Assembly: GCA_013151555.1 (NCBI GenBank)
Contig: JAADIA010000014.1
Span: 1-32,982 of the forward strand
Length of the DNA: 32,982 nucleotides
Direction: 5' to 3'
Origin: Nitrospirota bacterium
GTDB lineage: Bacteria > NPL-UPA2 > JAADIA01
The position numbers and the translations under genes were made by a program. The notes beneath the pieces are model-generated. The model ran no database searches, was not told the DNA's origin, and was given only the letters and a program-made list of their open reading frames with translations. Below are positions 1 through 7,080 of the stretch, in pieces (position 1 is the first letter of the stretch; every line of letters starts with the position of its first letter).

Positions 1-110
1 TTTGTCCTATTACTACTTAAATAAATTATCCCGGCAATCAATAAAATTCCTAAGACCACAAGGGGGATATAATATTTCTTCTTATTTGTATTAGATGATT
101 TTTTGCTCAT
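1..110 (-). CDS. N-terminus of a single-pass membrane-anchored protein (partial)
   Basis: Thirty-six codons are visible before the window edge cuts the gene. The ATG at 110 is preceded by a GAGGAG Shine-Dalgarno sequence five bases upstream. The N-terminus is Lys/Ser/Asn-rich (MSKKSSNTNKKK), followed by a hydrophobic stretch (YYIPLVVLGILLIAGIIYL) that looks like an uncleaved membrane anchor with a positive-inside N-terminus. The domain that would identify the protein is outside the window. Anchored thioredoxin-like proteins and many other families start this way, so no function is proposed. Confidence 0.6.
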   Translation of the reverse strand, partial: MSKKSSNTNKKKYYIPLVVLGILLIAGIIYLSSNRT

Positions 111-362
111 TTTTTGCTCCTCTTTATTTTACATGCCTTAGAACCAAAAAGACTTTCTGAAACTTTATATGTTGAAAATAATAATAAAGCAAGACTCAAC
201 GCTTTTAATCTTCACCCTTATGTATGTTTCCAACGCTAATAGTGCATCAATAAAGATAAAAGAATAAGTTCTCTTATCAAATTGGCTATCATAATAGATA
301 TCCTTCGGTTTAAATGGATTTTATCAGAACCCTAAATGAAAATCAAGTTAAATCAGGAGTTA
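111..362. other. AT-rich spacer, no recognised gene
   Basis: No open frame with a plausible start and no recognisable RNA or strong sigma-70 promoter was found on either strand. It presumably holds the control region of the partial minus-strand gene ending at 110. Confidence 0.5.
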
Positions 363-401
363 TGTCAAGGCAAAATAGGACATTTCTATTTTGGCTTGAC
401 A
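363..401. repeat. 15-bp imperfect inverted repeat
   Basis: Arms 363-377 (TGTCAAGGCAAAATA) and 387-401 (TATTTTGGCTTGACA) are complementary except for one position and are separated by 9 bases. It lies just upstream of the recombinase fossil. It could be the abutted ends of a decayed mobile element or an operator; the sequence does not decide. Confidence 0.6.
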
Positions 402-424
402 TCCCATGAATGACATCCCATGAA
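397..424. repeat. Tandem 14-bp duplication
   Basis: Two perfect copies of TGACATCCCATGAA lie head to tail (397-410 and 411-424). The second overlaps the first readable codon of the recombinase fossil, so the duplication marks the broken 5' edge of that pseudogene. Confidence 0.7.
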
Positions 425-640
425 TGAGTTATTGACAAATACGCTAAAAGATGTTAAAAAAAAGACAGGGCCAATGTCTTTTGCAAGCCGGATGGAACGC
501 CTTATGGAGATATTAAGCCGGCTTTCCTTGTAGCTCTTAGTAAGATCAGGCATAAGCACTGCAGGTTTCATGATATGAGGCATAATGGACACCACGGCAG
601 GAAAGCCTTTTTCCGGAAAGCTATAAGTAATTCGAATTAA
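420..640 (+). pseudogene. Tyrosine recombinase/integrase fossil (frameshifted, truncated)
   Basis: Two adjacent frames join into the C-terminal half of a phage-type integrase. Frame one (420-476) reads MNELLTNTLKDVKKKTGP, like the segment after the conserved 'IPL' strand. A shift near 474-479 leads to VFCKPDGTPYGDIKPAF (476-526), the usual 'VF..DGKPY..I..AF' segment. This is followed by CRFHDMRH (560-583), the HxLRH catalytic box with Met for Leu. After MRH the similarity stops: there is no Thr-Phe-Ala continuation and no catalytic Tyr, and the frame ends at 640, eight bases before the tRNA. It lacks an N-terminus, has a frameshift and is surely inactive. The family match is made by eye. Integrases commonly sit beside tRNA genes, which agrees with the location. 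Confidence 0.75.
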
Positions 641-647
641 ATAAGTT

Positions 648-720
648 GCGCCCGTAGCTCAGCGGATAGAGCGATGGCCTCCGGAGCCAGAGGTGGGAGG
701 TTCGAATCCTCTCGGGCGCG
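648..720 (+). tRNA. tRNA-Arg, anticodon CCG
   Basis: A 73-base cloverleaf can be folded. The acceptor GCGCCCG (648-654) pairs with CGGGCGC before discriminator G720. The D arm is GCTC/GAGC. The anticodon arm is ATGGC/GCCAG (outermost pair A-G mismatched) with loop CTCCGGA, giving anticodon CCG (decodes CGG, Arg). The variable loop has five bases, and the T arm is GGAGG/CCTCT around TTCGAAT. The 3' CCA is not encoded. There is no obvious promoter immediately upstream, where the recombinase fossil lies. Confidence 0.95.
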
Positions 721-733
721 TTGTTCTGATTGG

Positions 734-823
734 ATGAAAATGGGTGAGTTTGTCCCGGGCAGAGCGAGGGAAATACTCATAGGCTCTCATTATCTCGGGA
801 AAGAAAAAGGAATTAAAATATGA
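734..823 (+). CDS. Possible 29-residue ORF coupled to cobS
   Basis: An ATG at 734 opens a 29-codon frame whose TGA (821-823) overlaps the next gene's ATG as ATGA, the usual geometry of translational coupling. There is no convincing Shine-Dalgarno sequence and the peptide is not recognised. It may be the tail of a gene lost when the tRNA-proximal region was rearranged, or a chance frame. Confidence 0.2.
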   Translation: MKMGEFVPGRAREILIGSHYLGKEKGIKI

Positions 824-1554
824 GAGGTTTCTTAGTAGCCTTACAATCCTTGACCATTATACCTACAAAGCTGCAAGGGACAGTTAGGGAAGAGGATCGG
901 ACTAAATCAAGGGTCTACTTCCCTCTGGTGGGACTGCTCCTGGGAGTAGTTCTGGTCCTGGTTAATCTTATAAGTTCCTTCTTATTTCCGCCTCTGGCAG
1001 CTAAAGCTCTGGTCCTGACGGCCCTTGTTATTCTCACGGGAGCTTTGCCTCTTGAGGGGTTTGCTAATGCTTGTGAGGGTTTTTTCAGCCGGAAGGGCAG
1101 GGAAGAGACCTTGTCTGTTATGCGAGAGAACCGACTTGGCGTTAAGGGAGGAATCAGTTTGATCTTCCTGTTATTAGTTAAATTAGCTCTCCTTTATGGT
1201 TTGGTTAAGGTTGTAGAGTTTAGGGCTCTTCTTCTCATGCCCGTCATCGGCCGCTGGGCAATGGTGATAATAGGAACTTATGCCGGAGAGATGAGCAAGG
1301 AGGACAATGTCTCTGCTTGCAACAAAAATGATTATCGAGGTCCCCTGAGAGCCAGCATTATCACTTTTATTATCTCCTTGCTGCTCTTCAGGTTTTTTGT
1401 TATTCCCCTTATGCTAATCGTTTATTTATCCATCCTGGCTGTTCGCTGGTTCAGCATGAAGAAGCTTGGAGGAGTAACCAGCGAGGTCTTGGGGGCAACG
1501 GTTGAATTAATGGAAGTAGTTGCCCTGATGCTGATTGTCTTCATGATTAAATAA
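820..1554 (+). CDS. cobS: CobS-like adenosylcobinamide-GDP ribazoletransferase, divergent at acidic sites
   Basis: This 244-residue polytopic membrane protein has the CobS length and order of motifs: N-terminal 'FPLVGLLLG' type segment (YFPLVGLLLG, about 44-53), a first acidic motif (LPLEGFANACEG, about 90-101), MRENRLGVKGG (about 114-124) and C-terminal LGGVTSEVLGATVEL. CobS joins adenosylcobinamide-GDP to alpha-ribazole at the inner membrane in the last steps of cobalamin assembly. The conserved acidic residues differ: the usual LDG.AD..DG is LEG.AN..EG, DSRLG is ENRLG and GDTLGA is SEVLGA, so each Asp is Glu or Asn. No other cob gene and no cobalamin riboswitch is visible nearby. The ATG at 820 is preceded by AAAGG nine bases upstream. 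The family is secure by overall pattern; activity on the usual substrate is less so. Confidence 0.8.
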   Translation: MRGFLVALQSLTIIPTKLQGTVREEDRTKSRVYFPLVGLLLGVVLVLVNLISSFLFPPLAAKALVLTALVILTGALPLEGFANACEGFFSRKGREETLSVMRENRLGVKGGISLIFLLLVKLALLYGLVKVVEFRALLLMPVIGRWAMVIIGTYAGEMSKEDNVSACNKNDYRGPLRASIITFIISLLLFRFFVIPLMLIVYLSILAVRWFSMKKLGGVTSEVLGATVELMEVVALMLIVFMIK

Positions 1555-1616
1555 CCTTTGCCCCTTTCTGTGATAGTGCCACCCTCTATTTTTATCCATC
1601 CGTATCCTGCCTTAGA

Positions 1617-1651
1617 CCGGATTCTGTTTTTTTATATAGATGGTAATCCGG
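1617..1651. terminator. Weak inverted repeat downstream of cobS
   Basis: A 7-bp perfect repeat, CCGGATT (1617-1623) and AATCCGG (1645-1651), is separated by 21 bases and followed by AT-rich DNA without a tight T run. It is a possible transcript end for cobS. Confidence 0.25.
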
Positions 1652-1679
1652 CATTTATTCGTAATTTTTTTGGGGGGAC

Positions 1680-1708
1680 TTGACAGGTTTTTTGCGAGGT
1701 GGTATAAT
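1680..1708 (+). promoter_or_regulatory. Consensus sigma-70 promoter of the marR operon
   Basis: TTGACA (1680-1685), exactly 17 bases, then TATAAT (1703-1708): both boxes match consensus perfectly. Transcription would start near 1715, just before the inverted repeat at 1722-1738 and about 40 bases before marR. Confidence 0.9.
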
Positions 1709-1721
1709 TAAGATAGTAAAC

Positions 1722-1738
1722 AGTTAACGTACTTAACT
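1722..1738. promoter_or_regulatory. Likely MarR operator
   Basis: Perfect dyad AGTTAA (1722-1727) and TTAACT (1733-1738) with five bases between, placed over the expected transcription start of the marR gene. Dimeric MarR proteins bind AT-rich dyads of this size and usually repress their own promoter. The assignment is by position and symmetry only. Confidence 0.7.
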
Positions 1739-1756
1739 ATTAAGGGAATCAAGGAT

Positions 1757-2206
1757 ATGCTCGATGATGCAGTAAGGAAGGATGCCCGAAAAATACAGGA
1801 TAGCTTAGAAAAAGTTCACCGGCGGCTGTTCTCCCGGATCCTGGGGGAGTTAAATAAGAATAAAATCAGTATTGCTCAGTATAACCTTCTTTCTGTTCTT
1901 GCCGATGAAGGAGTTTGTAAAATGAGCCGGGTTGCTGGCTGTCTTTATGTAACGACAAGCGCGGTTACGGCCATGACCGACAGGTTGGTGAAGAAGAAGA
2001 TGGTCAGGAGAAGACGAAGCCGGCGGGACCGGCGGATTGTAGAAATAGAAATTACCGATGAAGGCAAGGATATAGTTGTCAAAATCAGGCGGCAAATAGA
2101 GGATTTCTATATTCCTATTCTTGAATCCCTGGGAAGAAAGAAGAGCGGGGCGTTGGTTAAATTGCAGGAGAAAATGTGCCGGATCATAGGATGTTCCGAG
2201 ATATGA
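1757..2206 (+). CDS. MarR-family transcriptional regulator
   Basis: This 149-residue protein has the MarR winged-helix layout: an N-terminal dimerisation helix, a helix-turn-helix around residues 53-75 (LADEGVCKMSRVAGCLYVTTSAVTAMTDRLVKK region) and a very basic wing (RRRRSRRDRRI, about 84-94) ending in 'ITDEGK', which is typical of the family. It is first in an operon with tolC and lies behind a consensus promoter with a dyad at the start site, so it most likely represses the efflux operon until a ligand releases it. The ATG at 1757 has AAGGGA at 1742-1747. The stop overlaps the next ATG as ATGA. The ligand is unknown. Confidence 0.9.
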   Translation: MLDDAVRKDARKIQDSLEKVHRRLFSRILGELNKNKISIAQYNLLSVLADEGVCKMSRVAGCLYVTTSAVTAMTDRLVKKKMVRRRRSRRDRRIVEIEITDEGKDIVVKIRRQIEDFYIPILESLGRKKSGALVKLQEKMCRIIGCSEI

Positions 2207-3675
2207 AATTATTGTTTTCTGTAATGGTTTTTATCTTTGCCTTTTTCTTTATTGAGGATATCTATGCCTGGGGCTCTGAGCAAGGTCAGGAGGAAGAAGT
2301 TATTTACCTCTCGTTGCCCGAGGTTATCCAGAGGACTATAAATAATAATCTGGATGTGAAGCTGGCCCGCTTTGATGCCTCGATAAAGAAAACTGATTTG
2401 CCCTTTCGAAAGGCTATCTTTGATCCTATTTTAAAGGGGGGAGTAGACTATGCTGACGACCGCAGCAAGAGATCGAGCACTCTTTTAGGAACGGAAAACA
2501 CCCGGGCTGATTATAATCTGGGCCTATCAAAGAAATTGTCCCGGGGTACTGAGATTGACCTGGACTTCAGCAACACGCGGGAGTCAACCGATTCCTCTTT
2601 CGCAGCTTTCAATCCCAGTTACGAATCTACCCTGAAGCTTTCTCTGACTCAGCCTTTAGGTAAAAACCGGGGTGGTCTTATAGACCGGGGAGGTATCGAA
2701 ATAACTAAGCTTGATATTAAGAATGCCGATTCTGCATCTTTAGACCGAATTGAAACCGCTATAGCAGATACGGAGAAAGCCTATTGGAATTTGGTTCTTG
2801 CTTATAGGGAACTAAAAATTAAGGAAGGAATGCTGAAATGGGCAAAGGAACTTTTTAATCTGAATAAGGAGAGAATAAAAACCGGGTTAGTTGAAGAAAC
2901 GGATATCTATGCTTCGGAAGCCAACCTTCGCCTCCGCCAACTGGGGCTCCTTATCGCTAAAAACGAAGTTCAATCGGCTATTAAGAGGTTGAAACTCCTG
3001 ATGAATGATTCTACTCCTGCCCGGATTATGCCCCGGAACAAGTTAAAGATGGAAAAAGAAGATATCCTTTTAGAACCTAAATTGAGGGAGGCTTTTGCCC
3101 ATCGCAGAGATTATCAACGGGTTAAAAATGATATCAAAGCTAAAAACATTCGGTTGGACATGAAGGCCAATTCCCGTTGGCCCCAGATAGATTTAGTTGG
3201 CTCCCTGGCTCGAAATGGGTTGGATGCTCGGTATGGCACTGCTGTAGACGATATTTTCGGAGAGAATAATCCTACTTATTTCGTAGGGATAAAGTTCAGC
3301 CTGCCTCTTGGAAATCGGAAGGCTAAAAGCGAATATGATAGAGCCGCGTTGGAAAAAGCCCGGTCCCTGGTAGATATGCAGAAGATAGAACGCATTATCG
3401 TTACTGAAGTGGATGAAAGGGTAAGAGCCGTGAAGGTAAATCAGGAACGTGCCGGGCAACAACTTGAGGTAGAGAAACTGCAAAGATTGAAGTTGGGAGA
3501 GGAAGAGAAAAAGTTTAAACAAGGCCGGTCCGGCAGCGATATTCTCATCCGTTTTCAGGAAGACCTTTTAAAAGCAGAGATAGCGGCGGTAGAGTCATTA
3601 GTGGATTATCGCAAATCTCTAGTCGATTTAGAACGGACTCAGAATACTCTTCTCAGCAAATGGGGAATAAACTAA
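2203..3675 (+). CDS. TolC-family outer membrane efflux channel
   Basis: This 490-residue protein has a signal peptide (MKLLFSVMVFIFAFFFIEDIYA) and the two-repeat TolC organisation: the first repeat begins at 'LSLPEVIQRTINNNLDVKLARF', the usual outer-membrane efflux protein start, and long coiled helices end in 'SLVDLERTQNTLLSKWGI'. Trimeric channels of this family span the outer membrane and periplasm and serve RND or ABC pumps. I start it at the ATG at 2203, which overlaps the marR stop (ATGA) and begins directly with a signal peptide; an in-frame ATG at 2176 would add nine residues before the signal sequence. An RND pump follows after 286 bases, but no periplasmic adaptor gene is present. 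Confidence 0.92.
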   Translation: MKLLFSVMVFIFAFFFIEDIYAWGSEQGQEEEVIYLSLPEVIQRTINNNLDVKLARFDASIKKTDLPFRKAIFDPILKGGVDYADDRSKRSSTLLGTENTRADYNLGLSKKLSRGTEIDLDFSNTRESTDSSFAAFNPSYESTLKLSLTQPLGKNRGGLIDRGGIEITKLDIKNADSASLDRIETAIADTEKAYWNLVLAYRELKIKEGMLKWAKELFNLNKERIKTGLVEETDIYASEANLRLRQLGLLIAKNEVQSAIKRLKLLMNDSTPARIMPRNKLKMEKEDILLEPKLREAFAHRRDYQRVKNDIKAKNIRLDMKANSRWPQIDLVGSLARNGLDARYGTAVDDIFGENNPTYFVGIKFSLPLGNRKAKSEYDRAALEKARSLVDMQKIERIIVTEVDERVRAVKVNQERAGQQLEVEKLQRLKLGEEEKKFKQGRSGSDILIRFQEDLLKAEIAAVESLVDYRKSLVDLERTQNTLLSKWGIN

Positions 3676-3778
3676 AAAATTATGCGAAAAACATTCAGCT
3701 ACGATGAGTATGAGTTGAAGATAAAATAAAAAATAAGGATAGGAATTAAAATAAAAAAACAAAAATAATTTAAGAATA

Positions 3779-3883
3779 GACAGGATTAACACGATATACA
3801 AGATAGTTTTTTTAAGAATCTGCTTAGGTGGGAAAAACTTGTAAAAATTTTTTAAGAATCCGGTTTATCCGGTTAATCCTGTC
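3779..3883. repeat. Intergenic inverted-repeat element
   Basis: Within the 286-base gap between tolC and the RND gene, GACAGGATTAAC (3779-3790) and its exact complement GTTAATCCTGTC (3872-3883) bracket a segment that also carries two direct copies of TTTTTTAAGAATC (near 3808 and 3848). The arms and AT-rich flanks look like a non-coding interspersed repeat. Nothing else is seen in this gap apart from a 15-codon frame at 3682-3729 without a ribosome site. Confidence 0.65.
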
Positions 3884-3961
3884 ATATTTTTTTGTTTTGT
3901 CAGTATATATTGGTATCCATATTCATCAGGGTAAATGAGTGTCTAACCGGAGTACCTCTTT

Positions 3962-6900
3962 ATGAAATTAGCTGAATTTTCCGTAAAACATTCCCTTTTT
4001 GTCAACCTCCTCTCTTTATTTCTCTTATTAGCCGGCGTTTTTGCTATTTTCCATATGCAGCGGGAAGCTTATCCTCCGGTCTCCTTTAACCGGGTGATGA
4101 TAAATACTATTTATGCCGGAGCTCCTGCCGCAGAGGTAGAGAAGCTGGTAACTATTCCTCTGGAGAGGGAGTTGAAAAAGGTGGATGATGTAGAAGAGAT
4201 AAGCTCTTCTTCCTTAGAGAATTTGTCGGCTATCAACTTAAAGCTAAGTCCCGATGTGAAGAATGAGGATAAAGTAATAAACGATATTCAGCGAGCAGTT
4301 GATAGAGTAAGAGGTTTTCCGGAGGGAGTTGAAGATCCTGAAGTAAGGGAAATAGCCATGAAAGAGTTTCCCGTAATCGAAGTCTCTATGAGCGGTCGGC
4401 TCCCGGAAGGAAAATTGCAGGTGTATGCAGAAAGGCTCCAGGACAGGCTCGAGGATATTAAGGGGGTAGCGGCTGTCAATCGCCGGGGGTTCAGGGATGA
4501 GGAGATATGGGTAGAGGTTGCTCCGGAAAAATTGAAGGAATATCATCTTTCTCTGAGAGAGATAATGTCTGCTCTCCGTAGCCATAATGTAAATATCCCG
4601 GCAGGAAAGTTGACTACCTCTCAAAGAAAATTCAGTATCCGAACGACAGGCGAATTTCAAACCGTCGCTGAGATAGAAGATGTAATCATCAGAGCTAATG
4701 AGTCCGGCAATTATCTTAAAGTGAAAGATGTCGCTCAGGTTAAAAGGGCTTTTAAAGAAGAAGATGTTCTCAATAAGACCCTGGGTACCCGGGCTATCAA
4801 TCTCGTCGTTGTTAAAAGGGAATCCGGAGATACAATTAATATAGTGCGGGATATCAAAAGAATCGTTAGAAACTTCAGAAAAGATGCTTCCCCGGAACTG
4901 AAAGTTTCCTATGTCAATGATCTTTCCTTTTATATTCAACGCCGGCTGAATGTATTAAGAAACAATGGCTGGATTGGGGTAAGTCTGGTAATTATTTCCC
5001 TTCTCATTTTCTTAAACCGCTATGTAGCTGTTATGACGGCCCTGGGTTTGCCCATTGCTTTTTTCACTACCTTCGCCATTATGAGTTACCTGGGAATAAG
5101 CATCAACCTTATCAGTATGTTCGGGCTGATTATTGTCCTGGGAATGTTAGTAGATGATGGGATAATCATATCCGAGAATGTCTATCGTTACATGGAAAAA
5201 GGAATGCCTCCCCGGGAAGCGGCTATAGTGGGGACCCAGGAGGTGATGAAACCGGTTACTGCTACGGTGCTGACTACTATGGCAGCCTTCGGTCCTCTTT
5301 TATTTATGTCGGGAGTAATCGGCAAGTTTGTTCGTTATATTCCTATGGTGGTCATCATAGCCCTGGCAGTCTCTCTCCTGGAAGCATTTGTTATCCTTCC
5401 TTCCCATCTGTCCGATTTTGTAAAAGTAAGGAAAGACAAGTCCGGCCGTGTTCGGTCCAAGAAGGAATCTTCCTGGTTCAAAAAACTGTTGAATGGTTAT
5501 ACTCGCCTTCTCCAGGGAGCAGTGAAAAGAAGATATCTGGTAATCCTCTGCCTGTTTGTAGCCTCCCTCGGTATTGTATTTATTGCTGTCAAAAAGGGGA
5601 CTTTCATTCTTTTTCCCTCTGCAGGTATCGAATATTTCTTTGTGAAAGCTGAAGCCCCTTTGGGAACGCCGCTGGATAAAACTAATAAGTTAGTGAAGCA
5701 AATTGAATCCCTGATAGAGAAGCTTCCTTCGAATGAGCTCGATACTTTTGTTACGCAAGTGGGTATATTTCAGGAAGATATGACCGACCCTTATATTCGA
5801 CGGGGTAGTAATCTGGCTCAGGTTACCGTTTATCTTACCCCCCCGCGCCGGAGGAAACGGGACGCTTTTGAGATTAAGGAGAGCCTTCGGGAAAAGGTAA
5901 AAAATGTTCAAGGTTTTAAGCATGTTTATTTCGAGATGCCTCAGGCCGGTCCCCCGGTAGGGAAAGCGGTCGCTATCCATATTCAGGGTAATAAATATAG
6001 CACTTTGAAGAAAATATCCGGTCAGTTCCGGGATTTTATAAAACCTATAAAGGGGGCTATTGATGTCCAGTCTGACTACCGGCCGGAGCAAGATCAGATA
6101 AGGGTGATAGTGGATGAAGCCAAAGCTTCCCGGGCCTATCTTTCTATTGAAGATATCGCTGCTACGATCCGTAATGCTTTCGAGGGAGGAACAGCAACTT
6201 CTATAAAGCGAATCGAAGCAGAAAAAGCGATAGATGTTATTGTCCGTTTTCCCTCTTCGGAAAGAAGCAAGATGAATACCTTTCAGGAAATACTGATACC
6301 TAACCGGTTTGGTAATCTTATTCCTCTTAAGGAAGTGGGAAGGGTAGAGAAAAGGAAGGGAATGTCTGTTATTAATCATCTGGATGGAAAGAGGGTGATT
6401 ACGGTAAGCGCCAATGTAAATCCTAAGAAGATTAGTTCTTTAAGGCTCAATCAGATGGTAGCTAAACATTTTAAAAATATTGACTATCCCGGTTATGTCA
6501 TAAAGTATGGGGGGGAACAAGAGGAAACCCAGAAATCAATGAGAAGCCTCTTCCGGGCTTTCGCCTTAGCTTTCTTTTTGATATTTATGATCCTGGCGAC
6601 CAATTTTAATTCTCTTACTCAACCCCTGATAGTCATGTTGGCTATTCCCTTTGGTCTCATCGGGGTAATCATCGCTTTTCTGCTTCATGGAGAGCCTTTT
6701 TCTTTTATGGCTATTTTAGGGGTGGTTGGCTTAAGCGGAGTAGTGGTGAATGATTCTATCGTCTTGGTGGATTTCATAAATAGATTGCGGAAAAAAGGGG
6801 TTGACCGGCGCCATTCCATCATTGAAGCCGGACGGCTTAGATTGAGACCGGTAATTCTAACGACCCTAACTACTGTTCTGGGATTAGCTTCTGTTGCCTA

Positions 6901-7063
6901 TGGGATCGGGGGAGGGGATCCTTTCCTCCAGCCGGCCGCTTTGGCTATCGTTTGGGGCCTGCTCTTTGCCACAGTTCTGACTTTGATTATCATCCCTTGC
7001 ATTTATGCTGTCATTGATGACCTGACAATATTTTTAAAACGGGGAAGAAGAAGCACTTTTTAA
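3962..7063 (+). CDS. RND-family efflux pump (AcrB/HAE type)
   Basis: This 1033-residue inner-membrane proton-antiporter has the standard RND layout: N-terminal membrane helix, large periplasmic loop (about 35-335), helices 2-6, a second periplasmic loop (about 550-850) and helices 8-12. The proton-relay pair is present in helix 4 as GMLVDDGIIISENV (Asp near 398 and 399). Helix 10 reads VVVNDSIVLVDF (about 927-938), with Asn-Asp where AcrB has Lys-Asn, as in many environmental RND pumps. It belongs with the upstream marR-tolC pair, but the gap contains a repeat rather than a gene, so whether it shares the marR promoter is unclear. No membrane fusion protein is encoded beside it; a trans-encoded adaptor would be required for a tripartite pump. 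The substrate cannot be read from the sequence. Confidence 0.93.
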   Translation: MKLAEFSVKHSLFVNLLSLFLLLAGVFAIFHMQREAYPPVSFNRVMINTIYAGAPAAEVEKLVTIPLERELKKVDDVEEISSSSLENLSAINLKLSPDVKNEDKVINDIQRAVDRVRGFPEGVEDPEVREIAMKEFPVIEVSMSGRLPEGKLQVYAERLQDRLEDIKGVAAVNRRGFRDEEIWVEVAPEKLKEYHLSLREIMSALRSHNVNIPAGKLTTSQRKFSIRTTGEFQTVAEIEDVIIRANESGNYLKVKDVAQVKRAFKEEDVLNKTLGTRAINLVVVKRESGDTINIVRDIKRIVRNFRKDASPELKVSYVNDLSFYIQRRLNVLRNNGWIGVSLVIISLLIFLNRYVAVMTALGLPIAFFTTFAIMSYLGISINLISMFGLIIVLGMLVDDGIIISENVYRYMEKGMPPREAAIVGTQEVMKPVTATVLTTMAAFGPLLFMSGVIGKFVRYIPMVVIIALAVSLLEAFVILPSHLSDFVKVRKDKSGRVRSKKESSWFKKLLNGYTRLLQGAVKRRYLVILCLFVASLGIVFIAVKKGTFILFPSAGIEYFFVKAEAPLGTPLDKTNKLVKQIESLIEKLPSNELDTFVTQVGIFQEDMTDPYIRRGSNLAQVTVYLTPPRRRKRDAFEIKESLREKVKNVQGFKHVYFEMPQAGPPVGKAVAIHIQGNKYSTLKKISGQFRDFIKPIKGAIDVQSDYRPEQDQIRVIVDEAKASRAYLSIEDIAATIRNAFEGGTATSIKRIEAEKAIDVIVRFPSSERSKMNTFQEILIPNRFGNLIPLKEVGRVEKRKGMSVINHLDGKRVITVSANVNPKKISSLRLNQMVAKHFKNIDYPGYVIKYGGEQEETQKSMRSLFRAFALAFFLIFMILATNFNSLTQPLIVMLAIPFGLIGVIIAFLLHGEPFSFMAILGVVGLSGVVVNDSIVLVDFINRLRKKGVDRRHSIIEAGRLRLRPVILTTLTTVLGLASVAYGIGGGDPFLQPAALAIVWGLLFATVLTLIIIPCIYAVIDDLTIFLKRGRRSTF

Positions 7064-7074
7064 GGGGAGTGCTT
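7051..7074. terminator. Hairpin between convergent RND and rpoN genes
   Basis: AAGCACT (7051-7057) and AGTGCTT (7068-7074) form a 7-bp stem with a 10-base loop across the RND stop codon, in an 18-base gap between convergent genes. There is no strong T run on either side, so it is at best a weak bidirectional terminator. Confidence 0.4.
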
Positions 7075-7080
7075 TGCTTA

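Noticed and set aside
721-819. Cobalamin riboswitch before cobS
   Set aside because: The 99-base gap after the tRNA is too short and has no B12-box-like sequence.
3682-3729. 15-codon frame after tolC as remnant of an adaptor gene
   Set aside because: The peptide is too short to support any family, has no signal sequence and no ribosome site.
4244-4939. Minus-strand frame of 231 codons inside the RND gene
   Set aside because: It is fully contained in a conserved RND coding region and reads as low-similarity sequence without family motifs.
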